Positions 21,880 to 31,915 of a stretch of 64,000 nt of DNA are shown piece after piece. The position numbers and the translations under genes were made by a program. This DNA is from Limnephilus marmoratus (lineage: Eukaryota; Arthropoda; Insecta; Trichoptera; Limnephilidae): positions 24,688,710 through 24,752,709 of the forward strand of contig OU862910.1 in assembly GCA_917880885.1 (NCBI GenBank). The letters run 5' to 3'. A model generated the notes under the pieces. The model saw nothing but the letters and a program-made list of their open reading frames with translations. It ran no database searches and had not been told where the DNA came from. Numbering within the stretch: the stretch's first letter is position 1; every line of letters begins with the position of its first letter.

Positions 21880-22200
21880 AAAAAACATATTCCAAAACTA
21901 TTCCTAAACATATCTGTATTTTTGTAAACCTGTGAAATTGCTGTATTTTTACGACTTGCGTGCTTTTTTATATAATTTTTATGTAATTTTATTTTTATTG
22001 TTTCTTTGTCTGTTTTATTCCTTAACATATCTATCTTTCTGTGAACCTATGAAATCGCTGTATTTTTATGACTTTTTTGATCTAATTTTATTTTTACTAT
22101 TTCTGTATCTGTTTAAAAATCATCTGTCATGAATTAATTGTACCTACTACCAAACATGTAAAAGCCCTTTGGGCGTTAAATAAATAAATAAATAAATAAC
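21880..22200 (+). mobile_element. LINE family F 3' end, copy 2
   Basis: Ends GTAAAAGCCCTTTGGGCGTT plus (AAAT)n at 22158-22200. The 3' UTR contains two diverged ~115-bp tandem units (21908 and 22025), each with AACATATCT, GAAAT(T/C)GCTGTATTTTTA and a T-rich stretch. No coding sequence kept. Confidence 0.6.
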
Positions 22201-22624
22201 CTAACGTAAATTTTTCAACCATTTTTTTATATATGTTTTTTCATCAAAGTTAATGACTTTTCAAAGGAATTGTTGAGTTGAGCTCATTCTGAGTTGTCCG
22301 GTCACCACTCTCACTGCCGCCCTGATGACAGACCACCATTCTAATCCACAACATTGCTTGAAATGGTCATGTTTGATGACCAGACGTGAATAACTTGATA
22401 TTTGACCTTCCTTGATCTTCCTTGATCTTCCTTGACCTTCCTCTTGATTATCTCCTCCCTTATTACTACCTTATTTGCAGAATCTAAAATTTCACAGTCT
22501 CCGGTTAATAGAGAGCAGTTATTCACGTTAAAAAAACAAAAGAATGAATTGATAGATAGCTATGAGTACGTCTCCAAGTATCCAGACTTAGTTTGTGAAG
22601 CTGAATGAAAATAATGTTAATGTT
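22201..22624. other. Unassigned; small tandem repeat
   Basis: Four units of about 10 bp (CTTCCTTGAT-like) at 22404-22441. GACGTGAATAACT (22382-22394) is complementary to AGTTATTCACGTT (about 22515-22527), a loose inverted pair around it. Confidence 0.45.
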
Positions 22625-22700
22625 ACTTTAGAGGTTTTATTTCATGTTGCTCTACCTCCTTCTTTAGCCAACGTTTCGGATGACATTACAGTTTCCATCA
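22625..22700 (+). mobile_element. Palindromic element family I, half copy
   Basis: TTTCATGTTGCTCTACCTCC, TTCTTTAGCCAACGTTTCGG and a degraded end (CATCACATTAGGGCG) match one arm of the element at 12079-12312. The second arm is absent. Confidence 0.55.
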
Positions 22701-22819
22701 CATTAGGGCGTAATTTTGATTACATATCAAATCATGAACGATTAAATCATGTTTAAAATAATGGTATCATAAACAATTATTGTCAATTAATCAAGATTCT
22801 GAGTCAAAACTAGATGCAG

Positions 22820-23050
22820 TTGGTAGCGTCTCGTCACGGGTTCGCTGAAATGTTGTAATTAACGGGCCCTGGCGTGAAATGTGGTCCGGCGGGACACCAG
22901 GCCGGCGCAGTCAAACGCTTCTTCCGCCTCGCTGCACGTCCCCCACCCCCCCAGAATGGGGAGGGCGACACCCCCCTTAGGGGGGAACCGAACACCGACA
23001 GCTAGCGACAGGAACACAATCCCGGAGGTGGTTCACTGGATCTATCGACT
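22820..23050. other. GC-rich island, unassigned
   Basis: Sharp rise in G+C with CCCCCCACCCCCC-type runs and GGCGGGACACCAGGCCGG. It reads open on plus at 22881-23069 (62 codons), but I recognise no protein. It could be a fragment of a GC-rich retroelement, since the surroundings are transposons. Confidence 0.35.
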
Positions 23051-23214
23051 CGTGAAGTCAATAATATGATATTGAACAACCATTCTTGATTGTTGTAAAA
23101 TAATTCATTTCTTTAACCAGAACCTTACATTTGTTCCAGTATAGTGCAGCAAGAGATTAGCGTTGACATTTTTTTATATATTTGATTTTTTTCCCCAGAA
23201 TTAATTGTTAGGGT

Positions 23215-23600
23215 GGACCATAAACATTTGCCCTTTAGAAATAATCATGAAGCAATACAGATTGTATTTAAATAAATGATTATTGATAAGAACAAATATA
23301 TTCTGGAAAATCATTCCATAAAAGAAATTTTGTCAAAATGGCCGCCATCTCGCTGCTGGTATTCCTCAAATAAGGCCCTTATATTTTCGAAAACTTTTCA
23401 ACGTAAATCTCGGGGTATGTTGACCATTTCTCCTTTAATTGGAGTATAGTCGCTGGTTTATTTACGTAGACTCAACTTGTAAGATAAAATACATATATAT
23501 ACACAAATATATCCCATAAAAAATCAGCTGGGGTTAGATCCGGGCTGCGGGAAGGCCATGGCATATCTCCTCTGGGCGAGATCAGTTAGTTATAACCAGT
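23215..23600 (-). pseudogene. Tc1/mariner transposase C-terminal relic
   Basis: On the minus strand, degraded codons read MAFPQPGSNPS-DFFMGYI, recognisable as the WPxRSPDLTPxDFFLWGYI motif around the second catalytic Asp. Farther on, remnants read NGQHTPRFTL (cf. NIPREL) and RWRPF-QNFFYGMI (cf. GGHF). Multiple stops and frameshifts break it. The family is inferred from this motif order; the N-terminus was not found. Confidence 0.5.
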
Positions 23601-23724
23601 TTCTTTTGGCCGCCCCGTTTGTTTTCCTCCCGGTTTCTTCGAAATTTTTAAACCATGATTTTATTAAATTAATATTTAATTTTAATTTTTTGACTTTGTG
23701 AGTAAGATCTCAAGTTATAATATT

Positions 23725-23955
23725 TAATTAAATGAAGACAATATTAGCGAAACTCAATCGAAAAAGTGGAGACAGAAAAATCACGAAAAGATATTGGCAC
23801 CTCTGGGACTCGAACCCAGGATACAGTTAAAAGTGATCGAATTTGACACCGTAACTCAGTTGGTAGAGCACTTGCCGTGTAAGCAAAGGGTCCTGGGTTC
23901 CAGTCCCAGAGGTGCCAATATCTTATTCTGATTTTTCTGTCTGTCTGTCTGTCTG
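23725..23955. mobile_element. tRNA-bearing foldback family N, copy 1
   Basis: The left arm begins TTAAATGAAGACAATATTAG, contains GACAGAAAAATCACG and the inverted tRNA-like 3' half GGCACCTCTGGGACTCGAAC. The right arm holds a near-complete tRNA-like module at 23845-23917: A-box ACTCAGTTGGTAGAGC, B-box GGGTTCCAGTCCC, and a 3' acceptor AGGTGCCA that pairs partly with GACACCG at the 5' side. TATCTTATTCTGATTTTTCTG follows. The anticodon-loop position 33 is G rather than U and the acceptor has mismatches, so it is unlikely to be a working tRNA. The right terminal repeat is lost after (GTCT)n. The sister copy is at 51787. Confidence 0.65.
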
Positions 23956-25176
23956 TTTAAGGCACTGATTAATACTCTGTTATTGGTGATGCGAAAGAAA
24001 TAGGCGGCGGCGCGGCGTGCGTGTTTTGTAAAATGGAATATAATCATTGTTTAACAGAAAAGAACAAAATCATTGTTTTTGTAAAAATGTTTTACCCAGA
24101 AAGCGCGTTGCTCTCCCGTAAAGCGATCCATTGTGACTAAATTTCCAAGAAGCCAGGAGGCACGCATAAGTGACCCCGCTCTCCTCCCCCGTTCGGACTC
24201 CACGCTAGCACGACTACAAAAGTGCAAATGTTTACGGCCTACTTGTATAACGAATGATGATTTTCATTTAAAGTTTGCACTCGCATTTTTTATGACTATC
24301 TTCAGTCGTCAGTTGTAAAAAGTAGTATTAAGAAGTCTGTTATAAAAGGACGTACTCGTACTTTTGAAATAGAAATAATCCCGAATCTTCCATAATAAAC
24401 CCATTTCCGAAAGTTATCCGCGAGTAGTATCCAAAAAACACACGTTTCTAATATTCGGAAATTCTAAATTTAGAAGATAGGAATGGTGTAATAAAAGTTA
24501 AATTTATAAAAATGTACACATCGAAGCACGTAGGTTTCATTCGAATGTCAATATGTGTTGTCACTTTTGTGTTTGTATTTAACAAAACAGTTGATGAAAA
24601 TTTAATATATTTTTGTTGATATTGTAAAATTTTAAAAAAAGTTTTATTTGCAAATTGAACTCCCCCGCCGATAATTGCCACCTGGGCTGCGTTTGGCGTG
24701 GATACCCAGTCTACAGGAAAATGTTAAAATCCGTTATTCCGTAACAAACAAATTTTCAGGCTATCAATGCATTTACGTTGTTCAGCATGCATAATGTTAC
24801 AGTTTTGATTTTTTCATTTTAAAATTTTCACTTCCAACTTTTATATTTTCTGTTCTGATTTTGAGAATTCCGTAACAATTTTTTTACGTATTTGGGTACT
24901 TTTTGTTAAAGTATTCGTAGGTGTGTATTTCACTGGTCGTATCATGTGAATAAGGGTTAATTGGCGTGATTTTTTTATAGTCTAATCAATAATACTGGCA
25001 AGTGATATATTTTTTTTAAAGTATACTGTGTTTTCTTACTTCTTGCACGTACAATGTACCGTAAATATTGACGCAGCCACAAGTTCAATTTTGTAAGCCA
25101 GCGTATTTGTACCGTAAAATAAGGATTCGTACGTAATTTTTTTAATAATATTTAAGAAGAATTATGAAAGGCAAGC
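23956..25176. other. No supported gene
   Basis: Contains a GC-richer patch (24140-24200) and long AT-rich stretches. No ORF above 77 codons and no recurring repeat. Confidence 0.45.
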
Positions 25177-25500
25177 ATGATTTTTGAAGTGAAACTTCTG
25201 TAGCCCCGCTGTAACTTGTATTTCGGATGAAACGGAAATAACGATTACTGCACCTGCGACGCATCAACTGCGCTCATTGACCGCTTTGAATATGATGTCC
25301 CTTTTAAAGGCTCCTATTAGTTGAGATATTTGTCTGCGCTTATTGGTCGCTTTGATTATGAGCTCTCTTTTCAAGTATTGGTTCAAGTAGTATTCGCTTT
25401 TAAAGGCTCCTGTTGGTTGAGATATGAAACGGAAATTACGCTAGGTCTGCGCTTATTGGTCGCTTTTCTTATGAACTCACTTTTCAAGTAGTGGTTCAAA
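25177..25500 (+). repeat. Family A repeat, copy 2
   Basis: TTTTTGAAGTGAAACTTCTG start, then four imperfect internal units with CTTATTGGTCGCTTTGATT and CTCCTGTTGGTTGAGA, one unit more than copy 3. Just downstream, 25575-25612 carries GGCGGTACCCATTCCCGCC then TCCCAAATTG, the terminal block of family B without the rest of B. Confidence 0.65.
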
Positions 25501-25879
25501 TACATGGAAGTACAAATACATTATATACGTTTCAATACAAGTAGATACACAATATTGTGACTAGCTTAGTAGACAATTAGGCGGTACCCATTCCCGCCTC
25601 CCAAATTGACATAGTCAGGGCCTCCCATGTGGAGTTAATTGAAAAAAAGACGTACAAATGAATCAACCGTGAATGAAAATTACATTTTCAGTATCTGTTT
25701 ATAGATTGGTGTACAGAAAAACAAAAAAAATACGTGCATCGAACATTGTTTTTAATTTGTATTATTTTACTACAAAACTTTTCGAAACGTTGTTATGTAA
25801 TTGGATCATAAAATATAAGAAAAGTTTGCAGTCACTTACATTTCTAAGTTATCCACCAAGTGGTGTGTAATTGAACCAT

Positions 25880-26200
25880 TCCAGACTTTCATTTGAGGTT
25901 GTGCTCGCTTCAAGAAATTACAAAAGTTGCCTTTACAACTCCGCAGCGTGGCGTAGGAGATACACCGTAGACCGTAGACCGAACCTCGTACAGGCGTACA
26001 ATGCCCAGAGATGAGGTTCATTTCTTTCATGATGACAACGGACCAAACCAGCCTCATTCTGTTACCTCTACCTGTGGGGAGTACAGGAGTGGAATACGGC
26101 CGGGAATATTAACTGGGAACACCATTGTACACGTGATTAATTGCGGCGTGATACAACCCGAGCGCACAATGCGGAACAATGCTAAGATTATGACGTTCTC
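25880..26200 (+). pseudogene. Probable Tc1-type transposase relic
   Basis: A plus-strand frame reads RDEVHFFHDDNGPNQPHSV, then EYRSGIRPGILTGNTIVHVI. This follows the Tc1 pattern FMDDNARPHRA-V ... GI--W-A-SPDLN-IEHVW with the catalytic Asp context still visible, but the DLNPIEH box is corrupted to TGNTIVHV. Stops bracket it and no TIRs were found. Assignment is by motif spacing only. Confidence 0.4.
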
Positions 26201-26397
26201 AGGCATGAAAAGGCTGAAAAATTCTTCCGGTGATTTTTTCTCCTTTTTGATGAATTAATTTTGCAGATCTTAAAATTAATTTGCGTGCTACGAGTGAGTT
26301 TGCAAAGAAGATCAAACATTCTAGTTTATTTTATAGTGGGTCATGTTTGCCGACTGGGTACATTCAAAATTCTAACTTAGATATTATTTATTTTGAA

Positions 26398-26549
26398 CTA
26401 GCTGACCCGGCCACACGTTGCTGTGGCTAATAAAACACAACGTCATCTACTGGATGGTTATCCAACCTTTATAACCACTGCCGTCTTTGAGTTTATCGCG
26501 AAGAGACAGACAGATGCCGCGGAGGACTTTTATTTATAATACGTAGAGA
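26398..26549 (-). mobile_element. Short non-autonomous Helitron, 152 bp
   Basis: On the minus strand it starts TCTCTACGTATTATAAATAA and ends with the hairpin GCCACA-GCAACG-TGTGGC, then CGGGTCAGCTAG. The host bases are A (26397, plus) and T (26550), fitting Helitron insertion between A and T. Both diagnostic ends (5' TC and 3' hairpin plus CTRR) are present. It encodes nothing. Confidence 0.8.
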
Positions 26550-26759
26550 TGGTGTGAAAGATCATAATAATGTGCATGAAATGCTTGAGGTAACTAACGT
26601 ATTTAAATTAATAAGGATTAATACTGTATCCGTCTAAATAACTTTTCAATTACCGCAATGTACCTAACCATTTTTTTAGAAGATAGAATGGGTATAGTAA
26701 GCTATCCGTAAAAGATAGATATATGCCTTCGTAGACTTTTTTGTAGATCTATAAAAGAG

Positions 26760-27035
26760 GAATATCCCACCATTGTTTTGTTATATCCCAAATGGATTAG
26801 GCAGACGTTTTCGATGAAAGCTACCAGGCGGCTTGATTTTTTCCGACACTTCTAACAATTATCGTGATGTTTCAACCAATTTACACAAATCCTCGACAAA
26901 TTACATACTTAAACCTTCCTCACGAAACACTCTATCTATTGGTGAAAACCGCATGAAAATCCGTTCAGTAGTTTTCGAGTTTATCGCGAACAGACAGACA
27001 GACAGACGACGCGGTGGACTTTAATTTATAATATT
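26760..27035 (-). mobile_element. Helitron 5' region fragment
   Basis: Contains CTCTATCTATTGGTGAAAAC, CATGAAAATCCGTTCAGTAG, TTATCGCGAACAGACAGACA and GTGGACTTTAATTTATAATA, the inverted 5' region of the same Helitron group as 26398-26549. The 3' hairpin is missing. Confidence 0.6.
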
Positions 27036-27588
27036 TTATTTTGAATATTACACATCCGCAGTGATATGCATAATTGACCGAGCACAGCGAAGTCCTGTTT
27101 TAACAATTGACAGCCCGTTTTCCAGAAATCAAACGGATAGCCCATTTTCCAGAAACGGACTGTCGGTTTGATAGATTCTCCTGTCTCCTGTCTTAAAATG
27201 AATATATACGTGAAATTCTATTTAGATACTATTTTGATTAATCTTTACGACGAATCGGCTTACAGAATGAACATACAAAAATATGCTACGGATAAATCGA
27301 AGCTTTTACTAGCTTTTCTATGTATTGGAATCACAATAAAATTATTATTTACGTAACAAAAAATATAAGCGTAAACCACAAAAAAAAAAATTTTTTCATG
27401 ATTTAACTATGAAGTAATACAAGAAACAATTTTTAAAAAGTACCCCTTTATGGCTAAGACTATTTTTGGGGTTTTCCATGTTCTAACTTTTTTTCGTTCT
27501 TATAAAATTATGCCCAAAATAAATAAAAACCACTTTTTCGCATATTAGCCTCGTTCAAAAAGACGCTCGATTTTAAAATTTTGCAGGC
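27036..27588. other. Unassigned
   Basis: A tandem pair of about 30 bp (CCCGTTTTCCAGAAATCAAAC / CCCATTTTCCAGAAACGGAC) lies at 27110-27165. No other feature. Confidence 0.4.
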
Positions 27589-27897
27589 ATGAGATTCGAA
27601 ATATTTCTAGCGTTTATATTCCTCTTAATGAACGGATATCAATATTTAGAGCACGGGCGTCTGGTGGGACGGATTCTTCCAGCAGAAAAATGGAAACCGT
27701 TTGTTTTTGTGACACGTCTGTTATGTCTAACCCTAATTAATAATGATCTACCGATTAGAATTTTAGCGTTACTAGATGCACATGAGATTATCACAATCAA
27801 ATTGCGGAGTTATTTTCGGAATATAAAGGGCAACAAGCCAATAAGTAGTAAACTTATTAAACATTTAAAGATAAATATTAAGTTCGTAGATAACTAA
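27589..27897 (+). CDS. Uncertain 102-codon ORF, possible exon
   Basis: ATG to stop frame of 102 residues. The N-terminus (MRFEIFLAFIFLLMNGY) resembles a signal peptide or membrane anchor; the rest is basic and has no motif I recognise. A plausible splice acceptor (TTTTGCAG) lies just upstream of the ATG. AT-rich imperfect repeats of AGATAGATA type follow the stop. No homologue is recognised and chance cannot be excluded. If real, it would be a small secreted or membrane protein or the last exon of a host gene. Confidence 0.2.
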   Translation: MRFEIFLAFIFLLMNGYQYLEHGRLVGRILPAEKWKPFVFVTRLLCLTLINNDLPIRILALLDAHEIITIKLRSYFRNIKGNKPISSKLIKHLKINIKFVDN

Positions 27898-28083
27898 TAT
27901 TAGTAGATAGATAAATTTAATGATAAATATTAAGATAGATAGTAATAAGCAGATAATTAATAGTAGTAGATAAACAAATATTAAGATAGCTATAAATAAA
28001 TATATTTTCATATGGTTTTACCCAAAATAGGTCTTTTAACAAATAAAAAAATTGTGGGTTATAATATCTAAAGGATAATTTGG

Positions 28084-29465
28084 AAGGCAGGAATCGCTAC
28101 TGCCGCCCCGGGAACCATTTATTTGATAACCAGTACCTCTGCCGGTGACCCGACATTTGATTCGGCGACAGTTGGTCCGGCGACAGTTGGTCCGGCGACA
28201 ACATTTGATCCGGCCGACATTTGATCCGGCCGACACTTGATCCGGCGGACAGTTGATCCGGCGGACAGTTGATCCGGCGACAATTGGTCCGGCCTGATGC
28301 TTTAGAAGATTTTTTCTTCAAGTAAGTATGTAAAGAGGATATACGGCCGTACAACCAAAGTCGATGTACTTATATCTGAAGGCATCTTGAGTGAAAATCC
28401 GCTGTAAAAATATTTTTACTAACAATAATTTCGACTCGCGGCAATAGAAAATACGACATACTTATATGTGCATTCAGTTTAACAAAAAAACCGTAAAAGA
28501 TTCCTACTCGCGTATATCTTTTTTATCTGAAAATTACACTAGAGTCCCAACTGCTCTTGTACCGGACGTGATTTGACTGAAATAATTGTATTTAAAAGAA
28601 TAATTACTGAATAAATCGACTACCGGTTTCAAGTAATTCCAAAGGCATAAAAAACAAAACTTGACCCCTTCACCCCCTTTTCCCCCCTCTGTGTACCTCT
28701 GTATACCTACACATTTATTTTGTTACTTTGCATAAAATTGTGATTTGTGCAAGCCTTCTTGGTCTGTTGTACATACCTACACACTTACTTTGTTACTTTG
28801 CATAAATTTGTGATTTGTGCAAAGCCTTCTTGGTCTGTTGTACATACACACTTGAAGAAAAAATCTTCTAAAGGGTCAGGCCGGACCAATTGTCGCCGGA
28901 TCAACTGTCCGCCGGATCAACTGTCCGCCGGATCAAGTGTCGGCCGGATCAAATCTCGGCCGGATCAAATGTCGCCGGACCAACTGTCGCCGGACCAAAT
29001 GCCGCCGGATCAACTGTCATGGAACCACCTCTGCCATAGGTCAATTCAAGTGGTTCACTATGTTTGACTGACTTAGCAGGGTGCCCGGGTTCTTGGGGGT
29101 GAAGTTTGTCTTGGCCTCGGATGGGTTTGCCCACCCACTACTTGAAAGGCCTGATCGGGAGAGATTGGATGAGAGAGACCATTTGACCTCTTCAGCAGAA
29201 CTCTCTCGACTCATCGTCTTTAACCGCAATGGGAGGGATGGATTCATACTTCCGTTACTCCTTGATACATTAACCTCCAAATTCCTACCCACCCTTCGTA
29301 CCTTTTCCTTCCCAGAACTTCCTCTCCTTCATTTCTTTAAAAATACCCTTCACACAACTTCCCCAAAGATGACATAATTCCTGAAGGAAATTATTTTTAT
29401 CGGGTCCTCCTCTATGAAAATTATTTTCTTCAGATAGGTACTTCTGCGTTGAGCTAATGTAAAAA
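28084..29465 (-). repeat. Family B repeat, copy 3, split by foldback C2
   Basis: 28084-28143 (CCGCCCCGGGAACCATTTAT, CAGTACCTCTGCC) and 29027-29465 (TTCAAGTGGTTCACTATG, GGTGCCCGGGTTCTTGGGG, AATGGGAGGGATGGATTC, CCTTCCCAGAACTTCC) are the two halves of one B copy. Joining them across the insertion and one TSD restores the order seen in copy 5. Confidence 0.75.
28144..29026. mobile_element. Foldback element C, copy 2
   Basis: 883 bp, flanked by exact 9-bp repeats ACCTCTGCC (28135-28143, 29027-29035). The left arm starts GGTGACCCGACATTTGATTC and the right arm ends inverted as GGTTCCATGACAGTTGATCC; both consist of GGCGACAGTTGGTCC-type units. Inner inverted segments (AGAGGATATACGGCCGTAC near 28336) flank a unique centre. 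There is a second internal duplication of about 80 bp at 28690-28850 (TTACTTTGCATAAA, GCCTTCTTGGTCTGTTG). No transposase. Confidence 0.85.
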
Positions 29466-29539
29466 AAGATGAATTTAAGTGTGCTTCGTATAATATTCAA
29501 GTCGTGTTTTTATTCGAAAATCGTTATTTTTGTCGGAAA

Positions 29540-29765
29540 CACAACACCACGCCATTACCCAACCTTTATAACCAACGCCATCTGTTAAATTAAATCCACA
29601 CCGCCCGCTTGCTGGCCCGCTCCCTCACAGAACCTTGACAAATTATATACCTAAAAACCTTCCTCATGAATCACTCTATCTATTGGTGAAAACCGCATGA
29701 AAATCCGTTGCGTAGTTTAAAAGATCTAAGCGCACGAACAGCGGGAGCTACTTCATTTTATACCA
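29540..29765 (-). mobile_element. Helitron fragment
   Basis: ACCCAACCTTTATAACCAACG, CTCTATCTATTGGTGAAAAC and CATGAAAATCCGTTGCG match the Helitron pieces at 26440 and 26930. The 5' end is replaced by AGCGCACGAACAGCGGGAGC; no clean termini. Confidence 0.5.
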
Positions 29766-30882
29766 TGTAAAGAAGATGCAATCAGAGCAAATATTTAAAT
29801 ACCTACGACCAATATAATTCGACATAATATTTTTTTTTAAGTGAAAGGGAATCATTAATTCTGTTTAAATTAGGTTTTTACTGGCAAACAATAGAAACGC
29901 ATTATTTGAATTATTTTATTTTGACCTCAGATTCTTTTGTGATGGAAATAATGACCAACAAAGGTGAAACGGTTTGCATTCCCCTTTAAATGAGTAATTC
30001 TGTAAAGAGTTTTTCAGGGAACGTGCATTTATAAAGAGAAGGTTTGCCGTGTGATTTTATGGAGGCGCTAAAATTTGATAATTTTTCGAGAGTTTTTATT
30101 CCTGTTAATATTTAAGACAGTTTTAATTGGCATGTATTGTATTACTCGAGACCAATAGGGCAAAGGACCCTGTGAAGACCAAGACTAAGATGAAGCGCCA
30201 ACGTCTTCAAAGACATATCGGAGCATTAATTCGTAGAATGCGTAACCACCAAATGTAAAATTTTACAGGAGGCACAAAAAACCTCGTAGTGAAAAAAAAT
30301 GAAAGAAGTGTCGTTGTTTTTGTTTATGTTCCGAATATATAATATATTTCAAAATTCATTTTTAATCATTTAGCTTTTGTAAGTTAAGGTTTTCTATTTC
30401 AAATCGGAGTTAGGAAGTTTACATAAAAACCGAGAATGGAGATACGTATTTTACAAAAGATACCTACGTACTTTTCTGCGAACAGTTTTATGAACACTAG
30501 CAGAAGACTTGGGAAATAGGAATTTTACATTAAAAGAATAAAACACAACAATACAGAACTGCAATATTTATTTTATGAATTACTCAGTAAAATCCTAATT
30601 GACTTTTATATTTATTCTCAGTATGTAAGAATAACAGGATAAACATAATAGTACTTAGTACACAAAGCATAATATTAGTATTAAACGCATAATAAAAGCA
30701 TAAGCATAGTACATAACAGCACAATACTAATAATATGAATAATTTTAAAGTTAAATAAGGTTTTAAAAATAATAATTCAGGTTTTAAAAATAATTCACCA
30801 AAGTTTGGTAATTAAACATAACTTGATTGACTGCCGTAATATAGTACCATATTATGAATATGAACCAAATTCATTTTTATAA
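29766..30882. other. No supported gene
   Basis: AT-rich sequence; short A/T microsatellite-like stretches at 30640-30800. Nothing recurrent. Confidence 0.45.
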
Positions 30883-31332
30883 AATGAATTTTATAAAATA
30901 TATTATGATAAAACTATACTAACAGACAGAACAATTAGTCATTATAGACCTGATATAGTTTTACATGACAAAATTAAAAAAATAACTTATATCATTGATG
31001 TAGCTATTCCAAATTCCTGTAATATTCAAAAAACTATTTCTGAAAAAATAAGAAAATACACAGATTTAGGAAATGAGATTAAAAGAATTTGGCATTCTCG
31101 GACTATAAAAATATTGCCATTTGTTATTTCGGCCACTGGCATAATACCTAGGAATCTGATTCAAAATTTAAGCATATTAGATTTGTCAAAGAATTTGTAT
31201 ATAAAAATGCAAAAATCAGTCATTTTAAATACATGTAGGATTACAAAGGATTTTTTAAATATTTATATTGAGGGATCGGTAGGATTTATAGGTTCAATTA
31301 GAAATGCCACAGAGCCGAACCCTCTGATATGA
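30883..31332 (+). pseudogene. LINE ORF C-terminus with R2-type endonuclease-like region
   Basis: An open frame of 149 residues with no start reads YYDKTILTDRTISHYRPDIV, HDKIKKITYIIDVAIPNSC, EIKRIWHSRTIKILPFVISA and ends NATEPNPLI. The RPDI-x-D-IID-AIP arrangement is the C-terminal block downstream of a CCHC-like segment in R2-group and related LINEs, where a PD-(D/E)XK restriction-like endonuclease sits. RPD and the following D residues are present. Everything N-terminal, including reverse transcriptase, is missing. The frame runs uninterrupted to its stop. Confidence 0.65.
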
Positions 31333-31789
31333 AAATATCTGGAGTCGGTGAATTATATTCCCATTTGGTCTCTAGTAGGTTGACATGTTGTTCTTGTATT
31401 TATAATACTTATATAGTGCAATTGCATAGCGTGGGTTGACTAGATGATCATTTGGGGAAGTGTGTGAAAGGGTTTAGTTTTTCCTTCTTTTTTTCCTTTT
31501 TTTTTTTTTTGTGGAAAATTTAACCCGGACATTTAAATCTGGTGCATTATAAAAAAAAGACCTGAAATGGTAAATAAAATAAAGTATGTGGAATTAAGGA
31601 GTTTCGAAGTATTCGCGAGTAAAAATGTGCACCATGGTGTTAAGCAGTTTCCTAATTTGTGTTTATCTAAAAAGTTAATTTTTTTTTAAATTTACGAGTT
31701 TTACTAGTCGATGCGGGATTAATTTTAACACCAGATGGCATTTAAAACGTATTTTCGAAAAATTTAGAGTAGTCTACGAATTAATGCGA
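31333..31789. other. Probable 3' UTR of the preceding LINE, then unassigned
   Basis: A G/T-rich segment with pyrimidine runs (31480-31511) and an AAATAAAATAAA stretch (31571-31582) follows the LINE stop. No clear poly(A) tail or TSD was located. Confidence 0.35.
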
Positions 31790-31915
31790 CGATATCTATC
31801 TTGGAGCTTCTAAACTGGAGAGAGCTGGCACAAAACCGAGATGAGTGGAGGAAGATTCTTTAGGAGTCCAAGACCCACCAGGAGTTGTAGAGTCAATAGT
31901 GATGATGATGATTGT
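31790..31915 (+). mobile_element. RTE-like retrotransposon 3' end, copy 2
   Basis: The frame LLNWRELAQNRDEWRKIL followed by SKTHQEL matches the LNWxELAQDRxxWRxIVxEAKTHxGL signature at the end of RTE-type ORFs, and the copy ends in (GAT)n at 31900-31911. Two stops break it. It is a different subfamily from the copy at 14404. Confidence 0.55.

Noticed and set aside
23845..23917. Functional tRNA gene
   Set aside because: Acceptor mismatches, G instead of U at anticodon-loop position 33, an imperfect anticodon stem, and location inside a foldback arm. Treated as a tRNA-like module.
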